DNA from: Paenibacillus silviterrae
Lineage (GTDB): Bacteria > Bacillota > Bacilli > Paenibacillales > NBRC-103111
Reading direction: 5' to 3'
NCBI RefSeq assembly: GCF_030167925.1
Contig: NZ_JASKUT010000001.1
Location: 4,238,501-4,302,500 of the forward strand
DNA: 64,000 nucleotides
Shown: positions 1-8,128 of the stretch, in pieces
How positions within the stretch are numbered: position 1 is the stretch's first letter
How the letters are laid out: the number at the start of each line of letters is the position of its first letter
Program-made: the position numbers and the translations under genes
Notes under the pieces: generated by a model
The model's database searches: none
Told to the model about the DNA's origin: nothing
Seen by the model: the letters and a program-made list of their open reading frames with translations, nothing else

Positions 1-2
1 AG

Positions 3-401
3 TTTCTTAAACGGATCATCGACAAATGGACGGAGATCACGACGAGCCAAGTAATCCGGCGTTCGTCCGAGCAGGAGTCGGCTGAGGATAAGATCACCGG
101 GCTGTTGCGGCAGATGTTCTCCGCTACACGCAAAGGGGACTTCCTATTTTATTTGCGAAAGCTATGTGAGCAGCAGTCCGATTACCGGAACGTCATAGAT
201 CGGGTGGAGCAGGAGAGAATGAACTACGCTCGCGGACTATTCATGGATGGGGGATTGCCGTCCGAGGCAGCTTATCACAAGTCACACATCCTATATCATT
301 ATTACTTGGGATGGTATGAGCGGCATAAGCATGAACTGATAAGCGAAGAGGCATTACAGGAGCATATCGATACGCTTCGGAAGCACCTGCTAGGGATTTG
401 A
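3..401 (+). CDS. TetR-family regulator, C-terminal part (cut by window edge)
   Basis: The frame is open from the window edge to a stop at 401, giving 132 residues. A TTG at 105 could be mistaken for a start, but the frame upstream of it (FLKRIIDKWTEITTSQV) looks coding. The protein is helical and rich in aromatic and charged residues, including FLFYLRKLCEQQ and a tail ILYHYYLGWYERH. This is the texture of the ligand-binding and dimerisation half of TetR/AcrR repressors. The DNA-binding domain lies outside the window. The gene is followed 11 bp later by a DUF3995-like membrane protein, a common arrangement of repressor plus regulated membrane protein. Family assignment rests on pattern and context because the HTH cannot be seen. 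Confidence 0.6.
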   Translation, partial: FLKRIIDKWTEITTSQVIRRSSEQESAEDKITGLLRQMFSATRKGDFLFYLRKLCEQQSDYRNVIDRVEQERMNYARGLFMDGGLPSEAAYHKSHILYHYYLGWYERHKHELISEEALQEHIDTLRKHLLGI

Positions 402-412
402 GGAGGGAGAAC

Positions 413-838
413 ATGACGGTTGTTTTTGCTTGGGTGGTTGGCATGATCCTGTTCGCAGTAAGCGGTATTCATCTGTACTGGATGGCGGGAGGGAGGAAAG
501 GCGCTCTAGCCGCCATTCCCAGTACCGGTTCTGAGCCGGTATTCCGTCCGACGAAGATCGCTACGGGGATCGTGGCAGGAGCGCTGGCCGTGGCCGGGTT
601 GTTCGTGCTGCAGCTCGGCGGGGCGGTGCCGGGACTATTGGTGTTTCCCGGCTGGTTCATGACCTACGGCGGCTGGACGTTAGCTCTGGTGTTCTTGATC
701 CGGGCCGTCGGCGATTTTCGCTGGGTAGGCTTCATGAAGCAACGGAGGGGCTCGGTATTTGCCCGTTGGGACACCCTTCTCTACTCTCCGCTTTGCTTAT
801 TTTTAGGGCTTTGCCTCATCAGCATCATGCTGGGTTGA
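413..838 (+). CDS. DUF3995-like membrane protein
   Basis: 141 residues. The ATG at 413 has an ideal AGGAGGG at 401-407; a TTG at 398 in the same frame lies before that ribosome site and was rejected. Four hydrophobic segments are visible at about residues 5-22, 48-68, 75-100 and 118-140. The N-terminal segment ends in GIHLYWMAGG, and SEPVFRPTKIATGIVAG follows, the pattern of the DUF3995 family of small four-helix membrane proteins. No catalytic residues are evident and the function is unknown. It probably shares a transcript with the TetR gene just upstream. No clear terminator follows before the next gene. Confidence 0.65.
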   Translation: MTVVFAWVVGMILFAVSGIHLYWMAGGRKGALAAIPSTGSEPVFRPTKIATGIVAGALAVAGLFVLQLGGAVPGLLVFPGWFMTYGGWTLALVFLIRAVGDFRWVGFMKQRRGSVFARWDTLLYSPLCLFLGLCLISIMLG

Positions 839-925
839 GGCATGCTAAGATTTTGTCCAATTCCCCGTATATTCCTAGCCCATTATAACAATAATTAGAA
901 AAAGCCTTTACCGGGGAGGATATAT

Positions 926-1399
926 ATGGGGTTCGTTGTGATTTTCTCAGCAACTTGGCTTGCCGTCCTTGCCTTTTACATGATGAACAAAAGCTTGTCC
1001 TTCATGGATAATACCGTAGTGCTTCTCATGGCGTTGATCTTAGGGGTTAACCTGTCTTGGCTTATTGTCGAGGAGTTTCAGTGGGTTCAGCTGACGAAGG
1101 ATCCGCTGCTGTATACGGGCTATCTTCTGAACCGGACGTTGCTTCAGCCGTTGATTCTTGTCTTATGGATAAATTACATGGTATTGAAAAAAACGACCGA
1201 GGCTTATTTTTTCGCTACCTTGGCGTGTACGGGTCTACTGCTCGGCTTCAACAGCCTTGCCGAATACTACCAGATCTATAGATATGTCCAGTGGAATGTA
1301 TTATACGACTTTCTGTCCGTGGTGCTTCTGCAAGGGTCGCTGCTTTTGGTTTACAGACTTGCTTCCAAGTGGATGTATGCAGAGGAGGAACCGGCATGA
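926..1399 (+). CDS. Small multi-pass membrane protein, function unknown
   Basis: 157 residues with an ATG at 926 behind GGGGAGGA (913-920). It is almost entirely hydrophobic, with about five membrane spans, and contains the acidic-aromatic element VEEFQW near residue 50. Its stop overlaps the start of the next gene by four bases (ATGA at 1396-1399), so the two are translationally coupled and probably work together. I do not recognise a named enzyme or transporter family. Paired small integral membrane proteins of this kind occur in Bacillales without known function. Confidence 0.6.
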   Translation: MGFVVIFSATWLAVLAFYMMNKSLSFMDNTVVLLMALILGVNLSWLIVEEFQWVQLTKDPLLYTGYLLNRTLLQPLILVLWINYMVLKKTTEAYFFATLACTGLLLGFNSLAEYYQIYRYVQWNVLYDFLSVVLLQGSLLLVYRLASKWMYAEEEPA

Positions 1400-1893
1400 T
1401 CTTGTGGGAGCATTTTGACAAAAACGAATGGTATATCCTGAGTATGCTTGTTATTACCTATGGTGCCATCTGGCTGCTGCCCAAGAGATTGCCCCGAAGT
1501 CTACTGATTGCAGGCTTTGTATGGGGATTCGCCAGCTCGACGCTCTTCGACTTTACGATCGGCGGGGGACTGATGGATTTCTACCGAGTCAACGATACGA
1601 ACAGGTATGAGCTGACGGATCTTTTGGTGTACTTTATGTTCGCGCCGTTCGGCTATTTCTTCGTCTATTTTTTCGAGGTGATGAAGATTACGAGGAAAAC
1701 GGTTATACCTTATATTTTGGGCTGGACGGTGCTCGGGGTTGCGGTGGAATGGGTATCGGAGCAGATGGGAATGACCACATATCAGCACGGATATAGGCTG
1801 GAATACAATGTCGCGGTGTTCCTGGCTGTCCAAACCGTAATGGCAGTAAGCTATATGTATATGAAAAAGCACCGCCTCATCGGAAGGCAATGA
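1396..1893 (+). CDS. CBO0543-like multi-pass membrane protein
   Basis: 165 residues, read from the ATG at 1396 that overlaps the upstream stop; GAGGAGG at 1382-1388 is the ribosome site. About five membrane helices. The segment FYRVNDTNRYELTDLL (about residues 62-77) between helices 2 and 3 resembles Bacillales membrane proteins annotated as the CBO0543 family, recalled from memory. Function is unknown. Translational coupling to the preceding membrane protein suggests a two-component membrane assembly. A convergent terminator follows. Confidence 0.55.
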   Translation: MILWEHFDKNEWYILSMLVITYGAIWLLPKRLPRSLLIAGFVWGFASSTLFDFTIGGGLMDFYRVNDTNRYELTDLLVYFMFAPFGYFFVYFFEVMKITRKTVIPYILGWTVLGVAVEWVSEQMGMTTYQHGYRLEYNVAVFLAVQTVMAVSYMYMKKHRLIGRQ

Positions 1894-1935
1894 AAGGGCC
1901 GCTGATGCGGGTCACCCGAAGCGGTGACTTGCATG

Positions 1936-1975
1936 AAAAAGACCGCATTACCCCCGAGGGATGCGGTCTTTTGAG
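1936..1975. terminator. Bidirectional intrinsic terminator
   Basis: A stem formed by AAAAGACCGCAT and ATGCGGTCTTTT encloses a 12-base loop. An A-run on one side and a T-run on the other let it work on both strands, and it sits between two convergent operons. Confidence 0.85.
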
Positions 1976-1978
1976 CTA

Positions 1979-3244
1979 TCATGCACTGAGCGGAAGCTCG
2001 ACGATAAAAGTGGTTTGCTTCCCTGCGATGCTCTTCGCATAGATATTTCCCTTATGCTGCTCCACAATGGCCTTTGCAATGGCCAAGCCCAGACCGTAGC
2101 CGCCTTGGCTGCGGGAGCGGGAGGCGTCCGTGCGGTAGAAGCGGTCGAAGATTCTCTCCAAATTCGATTCCGAGATCCCTTCTCCCGTATTCGTGACGGT
2201 GAGCTGAATACTGTGGTGACGCTTTTTCAGCGCAATATCCACGGATCCGTTCGCATTCGTATACTTCACCGCATTATCCAGCAAAATCATGACCACCTGC
2301 TTAAACGGCTCTTGGCTGCCGCGCGCGATGAGTCCAGGCTCAATCTCGTAGGAAAGCTGGATCCGGCTTTCGAAAATGATTGCCTCCATCGTAAGCACCA
2401 CCTGCTCCACTGCCTCGCTCACATCGAACGGTGAGAATAGGACCGCGGCTTCCGCCTGATCGATTTGGGCTAAGTAAAGCAAGTCGTTAGTCAGCTTGGA
2501 CATCCGCTCGGACTCTGATTGAATGAACGTCAGCCATTTGGACTGATTGGCAATCGTATCGTCGGCATGGGCCAGCAGGACGTCGACATTCGTTTGGATC
2601 ACGGCCAGAGGAGTCTTCAGCTCGTGGGAGGCATCGGCAATGAACTGCTTTTGCTTATCAAAGGCCTCCTGAACCGGTTCAATCGAACGATTGGCGAAAT
2701 AACGGCTAATGAAGTAGATCAGGATCAGCATAATGGATGCAACCAGGAGAAACGCATATATTAAATTCGCCAGAAAGTCTTGCTGCGACGTAATATCGAG
2801 AAACGACAGGACATAGCGGTCGGACAGCTTCTGTACTTCAAACGCCCAATGGGTGTCCTCCAGCTTAAATTTGCCCTCCTGCTTGCCGCTGGCAAGGGCT
2901 TTCGCCGCCACAGCTCGATAGATCTGCTCCGCTAAGTCAAAGCGGGAAGCGACGCTCTGAACCGTTCCTTCCGAATCCGTAACCACGGAGAAGGAAACGG
3001 AACGTGCCATAGGCTGCTGATCATTCCCGCCCGGCTCCGATTTGGGGCCATGCCCCGGCTTGAACGGTCCCGAATTTCCCGCAGGCTTGCGCGCGAATTC
3101 TGCCTCCCGATGCAGATCCATCCCGATATCCCGGCTTACATTTTGATACATAATGACATAGATACAAGCGAACGCAATGAGCAGCATCACGGAGATGGTA
3201 GCCATATTCAGCAGCAGAAATTTATTGCGGAGCTTGCGAAACAT
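1979..3244 (-). CDS. Membrane sensor histidine kinase
   Basis: 421 residues. Transmembrane helix 1 is at about 10-33, an extracytoplasmic sensor region at 34-158 (with a Gly/Pro-rich stretch at 54-75), and helix 2 at 160-182. The dimerisation/phosphoacceptor domain has His207 in ASHELKTPLAV. The C-terminal ATPase domain shows an N box (LLDNAVKYT), a G1 box with the variant TGEGIS in place of DTGxG, and a GGYGLGLAIA G2 box. There is little room for a HAMP domain after helix 2. The start overlaps the stop of the response regulator gene by one base, so kinase and regulator are a co-translated pair. The probable regulon is the divergent VTC/DUF4956 operon. The signal sensed is not evident. Confidence 0.92.
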   Translation of the reverse strand: MFRKLRNKFLLLNMATISVMLLIAFACIYVIMYQNVSRDIGMDLHREAEFARKPAGNSGPFKPGHGPKSEPGGNDQQPMARSVSFSVVTDSEGTVQSVASRFDLAEQIYRAVAAKALASGKQEGKFKLEDTHWAFEVQKLSDRYVLSFLDITSQQDFLANLIYAFLLVASIMLILIYFISRYFANRSIEPVQEAFDKQKQFIADASHELKTPLAVIQTNVDVLLAHADDTIANQSKWLTFIQSESERMSKLTNDLLYLAQIDQAEAAVLFSPFDVSEAVEQVVLTMEAIIFESRIQLSYEIEPGLIARGSQEPFKQVVMILLDNAVKYTNANGSVDIALKKRHHSIQLTVTNTGEGISESNLERIFDRFYRTDASRSRSQGGYGLGLAIAKAIVEQHKGNIYAKSIAGKQTTFIVELPLSA

Positions 3245-3921
3245 CAGGCCTTCACCTCCAGCACATAACCCACTCCCCGAATCGTGCTGATGGCTACCTC
3301 CGATTGCAGGTGGGTCAGCTTTTTCCTCAAGAAGGAGATGTAAACCTCTACATTATTATGCTCCGCCTCGGAATCAAAGCCCCACAGCTTCTCGATAATG
3401 AGCTCCTTCGGCGTTACCGCCTGCTTCCTCAGCATCAGCAGCTGCAGCAGCTCGCTTTCCTTCAGGATCAGCTTGATTTCCTTCCCTCCGCAGGTAAGCT
3501 TCAGCGTCGATGGATTCAGCTCGATATCGCCGTAACGCAAGGAATTGTCGGCGATGACCTCTCCCTTACGCCTAAGCGCCGCACGGATACGTGCGAGCAA
3601 TTCTTCCGTAACAAACGGCTTGGCAATATAATCGTCCGCTCCGTAATCCAGCCCCGACACCTTGTCCGAGGTCTCTCCCCTAGCTGTAAGCAGGATTACC
3701 GGTGTAGCTATGTTTTCCTTACGGATGGTCTGCAGGATCGTAAGTCCGCTCATGCCTGGAAGCATGATATCGAGCAGCAGCAAATCGTAAATGCCGCTTT
3801 GCGCATAATCCAAGCCGGTGGTGCCGTCATGCACGACATCGACGGAGTAATGATGCTTCCTAAGAATCTGAGCCAGCGCCTCCGCCAGATGCTCCTCATC
3901 CTCGACGATTAGTATTCGCAT
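3244..3921 (-). CDS. OmpR-family response regulator
   Basis: 225 residues. The start is the ATG at 3921 (MRILIVEDEEH); the frame runs upstream to 4107 but that part lies in the intergenic promoter and is not coding-like. The receiver domain (1-115) has acidic pocket Glu7-Asp8 and phosphoacceptor Asp51 in LLLDIMLPGMSG. The C-terminal winged helix (about 128-223) ends in ISTIRGVGYVLE, the hallmark of the OmpR/PhoB class. It is cotranscribed with the kinase. Direct repeats spaced by one helical turn upstream of both this gene and the divergent VTC operon are its likely binding sites, implying autoregulation. Confidence 0.93.
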   Translation of the reverse strand: MRILIVEDEEHLAEALAQILRKHHYSVDVVHDGTTGLDYAQSGIYDLLLLDIMLPGMSGLTILQTIRKENIATPVILLTARGETSDKVSGLDYGADDYIAKPFVTEELLARIRAALRRKGEVIADNSLRYGDIELNPSTLKLTCGGKEIKLILKESELLQLLMLRKQAVTPKELIIEKLWGFDSEAEHNNVEVYISFLRKKLTHLQSEVAISTIRGVGYVLEVKA

Positions 3922-3983
3922 CGTTTTTCCTCTCTTTCGGCTTTCGGGCGATGCCCTTTGTAAGTAGTAGCAACAGTATACCA

Positions 3984-4004
3984 TCCTGAACCTTAAAGAA
4001 ACCT
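3984..4004 (-). promoter_or_regulatory. Direct-repeat operator facing the response regulator gene
   Basis: On the minus strand this reads TTTCAG-N5-TTTAAG, two half-sites 11 bp apart, each followed by GTT. It has the PmrA/QseB-like layout of OmpR-family boxes and mirrors a second copy facing the VTC operon. Confidence 0.5.
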
Positions 4005-4014
4005 GAAATTCGTA

Positions 4015-4035
4015 TTTAAGGTTCACTAAAGGTTC
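4015..4035 (+). promoter_or_regulatory. Direct-repeat operator facing the VTC operon
   Basis: TTTAAG-N5-CTAAAG with GTTC after each half-site: AAGGTTC at 4018-4024 and again at 4029-4035, exactly 11 bp apart. It is a candidate binding site for the response regulator encoded at 3244-3921. Confidence 0.5.
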
Positions 4036-4087
4036 GCGTCCTAAGATAGGGTCATCGAAAGCGATGAGACAGAAAGGATGAGCGAGA

Positions 4088-4825
4088 ATGGCCATTGAGG
4101 TGTTCAATCGATACGAGAATAAGTATCTGCTTGACGATGCCGGCTTTCGGACGATTCATGATCGCCTGCTTGAATATATGGAGCTCGATGAATACAACCG
4201 GAAGCATACGTTTTACTCCATCAGTAATATTTACTTTGATACGCAGGACCATGCCTTGATCCGGAATTCGCTGGCGAAGCCCAAATACAAGGAGAAGCTG
4301 CGGCTGCGGGCTTACGGTGTTCCGGCGCCGGGCGCCAAGGTATATCTGGAGCTGAAGAAGAAGGTGCATGGGCTGGTGAACAAAAGAAGAACGGCTCTTC
4401 GGACCCACGAGGCCTACGAGTTCGTCAGGTCGGGAGTCAAGCCGGAGCCGGCCAGCTACATGAATAAGCAGGTAGTAAGCGAGATTGAGTACTTCCTGCA
4501 GCGTTATACCTTGGAGCCGAAGGTGTATCTGGCTTATGACCGCATTGCGATGTTTTGCAAGGAAAGCCGGGATCTGCGCATCACGTTCGACCGGAACATC
4601 CGATCGAGACGGTACGACCTGCTGCTGGAGAGCGGCGATCACGGGGAACCGCTGCTGGAGGACAACCGCTGGCTTATGGAGGTCAAGGCGGAGAAGACGA
4701 TCCCGGTGTGGCTCGCGCGGCTGCTGTCCGAGCACAGTATGTTTCGGACGAGCTTTTCCAAGTACGGCAACGAATTTATCAAGATGAGACAAGAGCAAAT
4801 GAAAGGAGCACGCGCCTATGCTTGA
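4088..4825 (+). CDS. VTC-domain polyphosphate polymerase-like protein
   Basis: 245 residues with ATG at 4088 behind AAAGGATGAG. The whole protein is a VTC domain, the tunnel-shaped catalytic fold of the yeast vacuolar transporter chaperone Vtc4, which polymerises ATP gamma-phosphate into polyphosphate. Signature segments are RYENKYLL (8-15), ISNIYFDT (45-52), basic KEKLRLRAYG, LELKKK, and EVKAEKTIPVWL near the C-terminus. The alternating basic residues would line the tunnel, and the Glu of EVK is the usual metal ligand. It overlaps the following DUF4956 gene by eight bases. In many Firmicutes these two plus a beta-helix carbohydrate-binding protein form one unit. The actual product here is an inference. 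Confidence 0.87.
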   Translation: MAIEVFNRYENKYLLDDAGFRTIHDRLLEYMELDEYNRKHTFYSISNIYFDTQDHALIRNSLAKPKYKEKLRLRAYGVPAPGAKVYLELKKKVHGLVNKRRTALRTHEAYEFVRSGVKPEPASYMNKQVVSEIEYFLQRYTLEPKVYLAYDRIAMFCKESRDLRITFDRNIRSRRYDLLLESGDHGEPLLEDNRWLMEVKAEKTIPVWLARLLSEHSMFRTSFSKYGNEFIKMRQEQMKGARAYA

Positions 4826-5501
4826 CGCTTTGTTTACCGCAGCAACGACAGATACGACCATGACATTGACCCATGCCCTGCTTACGATTATCGTTTCCTT
4901 CCTTCTGGGAGGGGTCATCAGCATGACATATATGAAAACGAGCAGGCAGGCCTACTCTCAAAACTTCGCATTGACGATGATTCTGATTCCTTCGATTATC
5001 GCCATTATCATACTGCTGATTGGAAACAACGTGGCGCGGGCCTTCAGCCTCGCCGGGGCGTTCTCGATCATTCGGTTCCGAAGCGCGCCTGGCGACCCTA
5101 AGGATATTGCCTATGTCCTGTTCACGATGGCTACCGGTCTTGCCTGCGGCGTCGGGATGTTCGGTTATGCGGTTCTCTTCACCTTCATTCTGTGCGGACT
5201 GATGCTCGTGCTTCACAAGCTTCAATTCGGGGCGAAGCGAAGCACACAGAAGCTGCTGAAAATTACGGTGCCGGAGGATTTGGGCTACGAGGAAGCTTTT
5301 CATGAGGTATTCGAGAAATATCAGGTCAGCCATGAGCTGAAAAAGGTCAAAACGACCGAGCTGGGCAGCTTGTTTGAGCTGGTTTATACGATTACGATGA
5401 ACCCGGCCGTGAGCCAGAAGGATTTCATTGACGCCCTGCGATGCAGGAACGGAAATCTGAACATTACCTTATCCATGAGTCCGGAAGCATCGGACTACTA
5501 A
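4818..5501 (+). CDS. DUF4956 membrane protein
   Basis: 227 residues with ATG at 4818, inside the end of the VTC gene, behind AAAGGAG. Three to four hydrophobic helices occupy residues 12-135, including a conserved-looking loop SLAGAFSIIRFRSAPGDPKD (about 78-97). A soluble C-terminal domain (about 145-227) follows. This is the DUF4956 architecture, which is repeatedly found next to VTC-domain polymerases. A membrane partner or conduit for the polymerase is a reasonable inference but not shown. Translation is coupled to the VTC gene. Confidence 0.85.
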   Translation: MLDALFTAATTDTTMTLTHALLTIIVSFLLGGVISMTYMKTSRQAYSQNFALTMILIPSIIAIIILLIGNNVARAFSLAGAFSIIRFRSAPGDPKDIAYVLFTMATGLACGVGMFGYAVLFTFILCGLMLVLHKLQFGAKRSTQKLLKITVPEDLGYEEAFHEVFEKYQVSHELKKVKTTELGSLFELVYTITMNPAVSQKDFIDALRCRNGNLNITLSMSPEASDY

Positions 5502-5522
5502 ACCGCAACGGAGGAAATCTCA

Positions 5523-7460
5523 ATGAATAAGAAGCATATGAATGTGAAAAAAGTGATTATGCTAGCGCTGCTCTGCGCATCGGTACTGCCGGCCTGCCAG
5601 AGCCTGACGTCTACGGAAGCGGGTAGCTCCGCGGCTTCGGCACCTGTAGCCGCCGCTCAAACAGCTGCCGGTACGGATGCAGCTGCGCAAGCACCGGCGG
5701 TTGCGATCCCGGTAGCTTACAGTGAAGATGATGAGTACAGCGACTGGAAGACGGAGAATCCGACCTACCTGGAACTGAGTGCTGGCGGTGCCGCGATTAA
5801 GGGAAGCGGGGCTGAGATAAAGGACCGCACGGTTACGATTACTGCCGCAGGTACGTATGTACTGAGCGGTCAGTGGGAGCAGGGGCAGATCGTCGTAGAT
5901 GCTCCGAAGGACGCGAAGGTGCGTCTGGTTTTGAACGGGATGGAGATTCACAGTAAGGAAAGCTCGGCGATTTACGTGAAGCAGGCGGACAAAGCGATCC
6001 TCACGCTTGAAGAAGGAACGAACAACGTGGTGACCGATGCCGCGGAGTATACGCTGACGGATGCTTCGACGGATGAGCCGAATGCGGCCATTTTCAGCAA
6101 AGGCGATCTTACGTTCAATGGTGCGGGTGCTCTGACCGTTCGAGGCAATTATAACAACGGCATCACCGGTAAAGACGATCTGAAGGTGCTCGGGGGGACT
6201 ATCACGGTTTATGCCAAGGACGACGGTGTGATGGGCAAGGATATGGTGGCGGTCAAGGAGGGACGACTGACGATCGAAGCCGGGGGAGACGGCATCAAGG
6301 CAACCAATGATGCGGATGCCTCCAAGGGTCTCGTGCAAGTCGATGCCGGAACCGTAACGGTTACTGCAGGGAACGACGGCATCCAAGCGGTGACGACGGT
6401 GCAGGTAAACGGCGGAACGTTGACGATTACTTCCGGCGGCGGCAGCGCGAAAGCGCCGGTGAAGGTGGAGCAGCCGCCCGGCGGCATGAGAGGCGGCCCG
6501 GGTCAAGGGGCGGCCCCGGCAGCTCCGGCAGCAACAGCTGCTAGTGCTGCTGTGAAGGAAAGCGCCAAGGGGATCAAGGCGGGCACAGGTGTGATGATTG
6601 CCAAGGGCAGCATACGTATCGACTCCGCCGATGATGCCGTCCACAGCAATAACAGTGTAACGATTGCGGGGGGAGAGCTGTCCATTACCTCCGGCGATGA
6701 CGGTATTCATGCGGATTCGTCTCTCCAGATTAATGGAGGAATTGTTCAGATTGCCAAGAGCTATGAAGGCATCGAGGGCTCGAATATTACGATATCCGGC
6801 GGGGAAGTGAAGGTGACCTCCAGTGATGACGGCGTCAATGTCTCCGGAGGGGCCGATGGCTCTGCGGTCAACGGACGTCCCGGTCAGAACAGCTTCAGCT
6901 CGTCCGGCGGCGGCAAGCTCACGATCACAGGCGGAACGTTACATGTTAACTCCACCGGCGACGGACTCGATTCCAACGGCTCCATTGCGATGTCAGGCGG
7001 CACGGTCTTCGTAAGCGGGCCGACGGCGAACAATAACGGTGCGCTCGACTACGACGGAACGTTCGAATTCACAGGCGGTCAGCTGGTGGCTGCGGGAAGC
7101 GCAGGCATGGCGCAGGCGCCGTCGGATTCCTCGTCCCAGAACTCGCTGTTGATGACGTATTCCCAGACGCAAAAAGCGGGGACGCTCGTTGAGCTGAAGG
7201 ATCGGAGCGGGAAGACGCTGGCCACCTTCGCCCCCGATAAGGACTTCCAAACGGTTGTGATCGGTTCGCCGGAGCTGAAGAAGGATGCTGCTTATGCGCT
7301 CTATACCGCGGGAGCTAAGACAGTGGAATTCACCGCGGCAAGTGCGACCACTTGGTTGAATGAGTCCGGAGTGACCGCTGCCAGAAGCGCAGGTCCCGGT
7401 GGCCCTGGCAGCGCCGGTCCCGGCGGGAATCGAGGTCCGCGGGAGATGAGACTGCCATAG
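5523..7460 (+). CDS. Secreted beta-helix carbohydrate-binding lipoprotein (Cthe_2159-like)
   Basis: 645 residues. The N-terminal signal is followed by a lipobox LPAC with Cys25, so the protein is probably lipid-anchored after processing. A Ser/Ala-rich linker follows. From about residue 70 to 590 there are many turns of a right-handed beta-helix, each with GDDGIHA or SDDGVNV-like Asp-Asp-Gly turns and short beta strands. This is the pattern of the Cthe_2159 carbohydrate-binding family, whose acidic turns bind calcium and polysaccharide. Gly/Pro-rich inserts occur near 318-330 and at the C-terminus. It lies 21 bp after the DUF4956 gene in the same operon, ahead of a strong terminator. The ligand is not known. 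Confidence 0.8.
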   Translation: MNKKHMNVKKVIMLALLCASVLPACQSLTSTEAGSSAASAPVAAAQTAAGTDAAAQAPAVAIPVAYSEDDEYSDWKTENPTYLELSAGGAAIKGSGAEIKDRTVTITAAGTYVLSGQWEQGQIVVDAPKDAKVRLVLNGMEIHSKESSAIYVKQADKAILTLEEGTNNVVTDAAEYTLTDASTDEPNAAIFSKGDLTFNGAGALTVRGNYNNGITGKDDLKVLGGTITVYAKDDGVMGKDMVAVKEGRLTIEAGGDGIKATNDADASKGLVQVDAGTVTVTAGNDGIQAVTTVQVNGGTLTITSGGGSAKAPVKVEQPPGGMRGGPGQGAAPAAPAATAASAAVKESAKGIKAGTGVMIAKGSIRIDSADDAVHSNNSVTIAGGELSITSGDDGIHADSSLQINGGIVQIAKSYEGIEGSNITISGGEVKVTSSDDGVNVSGGADGSAVNGRPGQNSFSSSGGGKLTITGGTLHVNSTGDGLDSNGSIAMSGGTVFVSGPTANNNGALDYDGTFEFTGGQLVAAGSAGMAQAPSDSSSQNSLLMTYSQTQKAGTLVELKDRSGKTLATFAPDKDFQTVVIGSPELKKDAAYALYTAGAKTVEFTAASATTWLNESGVTAARSAGPGGPGSAGPGGNRGPREMRLP

Positions 7461-7470
7461 GAAGAAGTGA

Positions 7471-7513
7471 AGAGACACGGGGTCCCAGTGTTAGGGACTC
7501 TGTGTCTTTTTTT
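7471..7513 (+). terminator. Intrinsic terminator of the VTC operon
   Basis: The stem AGACACGGGGTCCC / GGGACTCTGTGTCT (7473-7507) is followed by a run of seven T. Confidence 0.88.
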
Positions 7514-7579
7514 GCTTGCCAATGGGTGGAATTGGAAATATAATAGCCATCAATATTGTAGTGGAGGAGGCGATGACCG

Positions 7580-8128
7580 ATGCTTCGACTTATGAAACCG
7601 TCAGTGGATTACCGAACGCAGTATCTGGATTTCTATGAGGATTGGATTCGGAGCGGCGAGGACATTGTACCTTGGGTGGTGGAGAAGGAACCGTATGATT
7701 TTGGCGCGTACATAGACTTCCTGTATGCCGAAGATAGCGAGGAGAAGCTGAGCACCCCCGGCTGGGTGCCTCACTCGACGTACTGGCTATGGAATGAGGA
7801 GGATGTTCTTGTCGGTGCGGTGAATATCCGTCATCGGCTCAATCCGAAGCTGCTGAACTCCGGCGGACATATCGGTTACGGGATCCGACCGTCCTATCGA
7901 CGGAGGGGCTATGCCGATTTCCTGCTGGGGGAAAGCCTGAAGCTCCTGAAGTCGATGGGAGGCGACAAGGCGCTGCTCGTCTGCGATGACGACAATATCG
8001 GGTCGGAGAAGACGATCGTGAAGCACGGCGGCGTCTTCGAATCTGTATTTCGGGAAGACGATGGGAATGTGGTGAAGCGGTTTTGGATCGACTTAGGGAA
8101 GTCGCCTGCCGTTGGTGAAACGAAATAA
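7580..8128 (+). CDS. GNAT-family N-acetyltransferase
   Basis: 182 residues with ATG at 7580 behind GGAGGAGG (7563-7570). The acetyl-CoA binding motif is visible as IGYGIRPSYRRRGYADFLL (about residues 95-113), matching Q/RxxGxG/A-type loop A. The late-fold element DDDNIGSEKTIVKHGGVFE follows. The N-terminal part lacks the usual broad-specificity substrate signature, so the acceptor is unknown. It is transcribed alone. Its TAA stop lies inside the first palindrome of the tandem repeat that follows, so that hairpin may double as a 3' end. Confidence 0.85.
   Translation: MLRLMKPSVDYRTQYLDFYEDWIRSGEDIVPWVVEKEPYDFGAYIDFLYAEDSEEKLSTPGWVPHSTYWLWNEEDVLVGAVNIRHRLNPKLLNSGGHIGYGIRPSYRRRGYADFLLGESLKLLKSMGGDKALLVCDDDNIGSEKTIVKHGGVFESVFREDDGNVVKRFWIDLGKSPAVGETK

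Noticed and set aside
1961..2434. Plus-strand 157-codon frame opposite the histidine kinase
   Set aside because: It begins inside the terminator and is antisense to a clear kinase ATPase domain.
5562..6710. Minus-strand 382-codon frame
   Set aside because: Antisense shadow of the beta-helix lipoprotein. Rich in Arg/His as expected of a reverse frame in GC-rich DNA.
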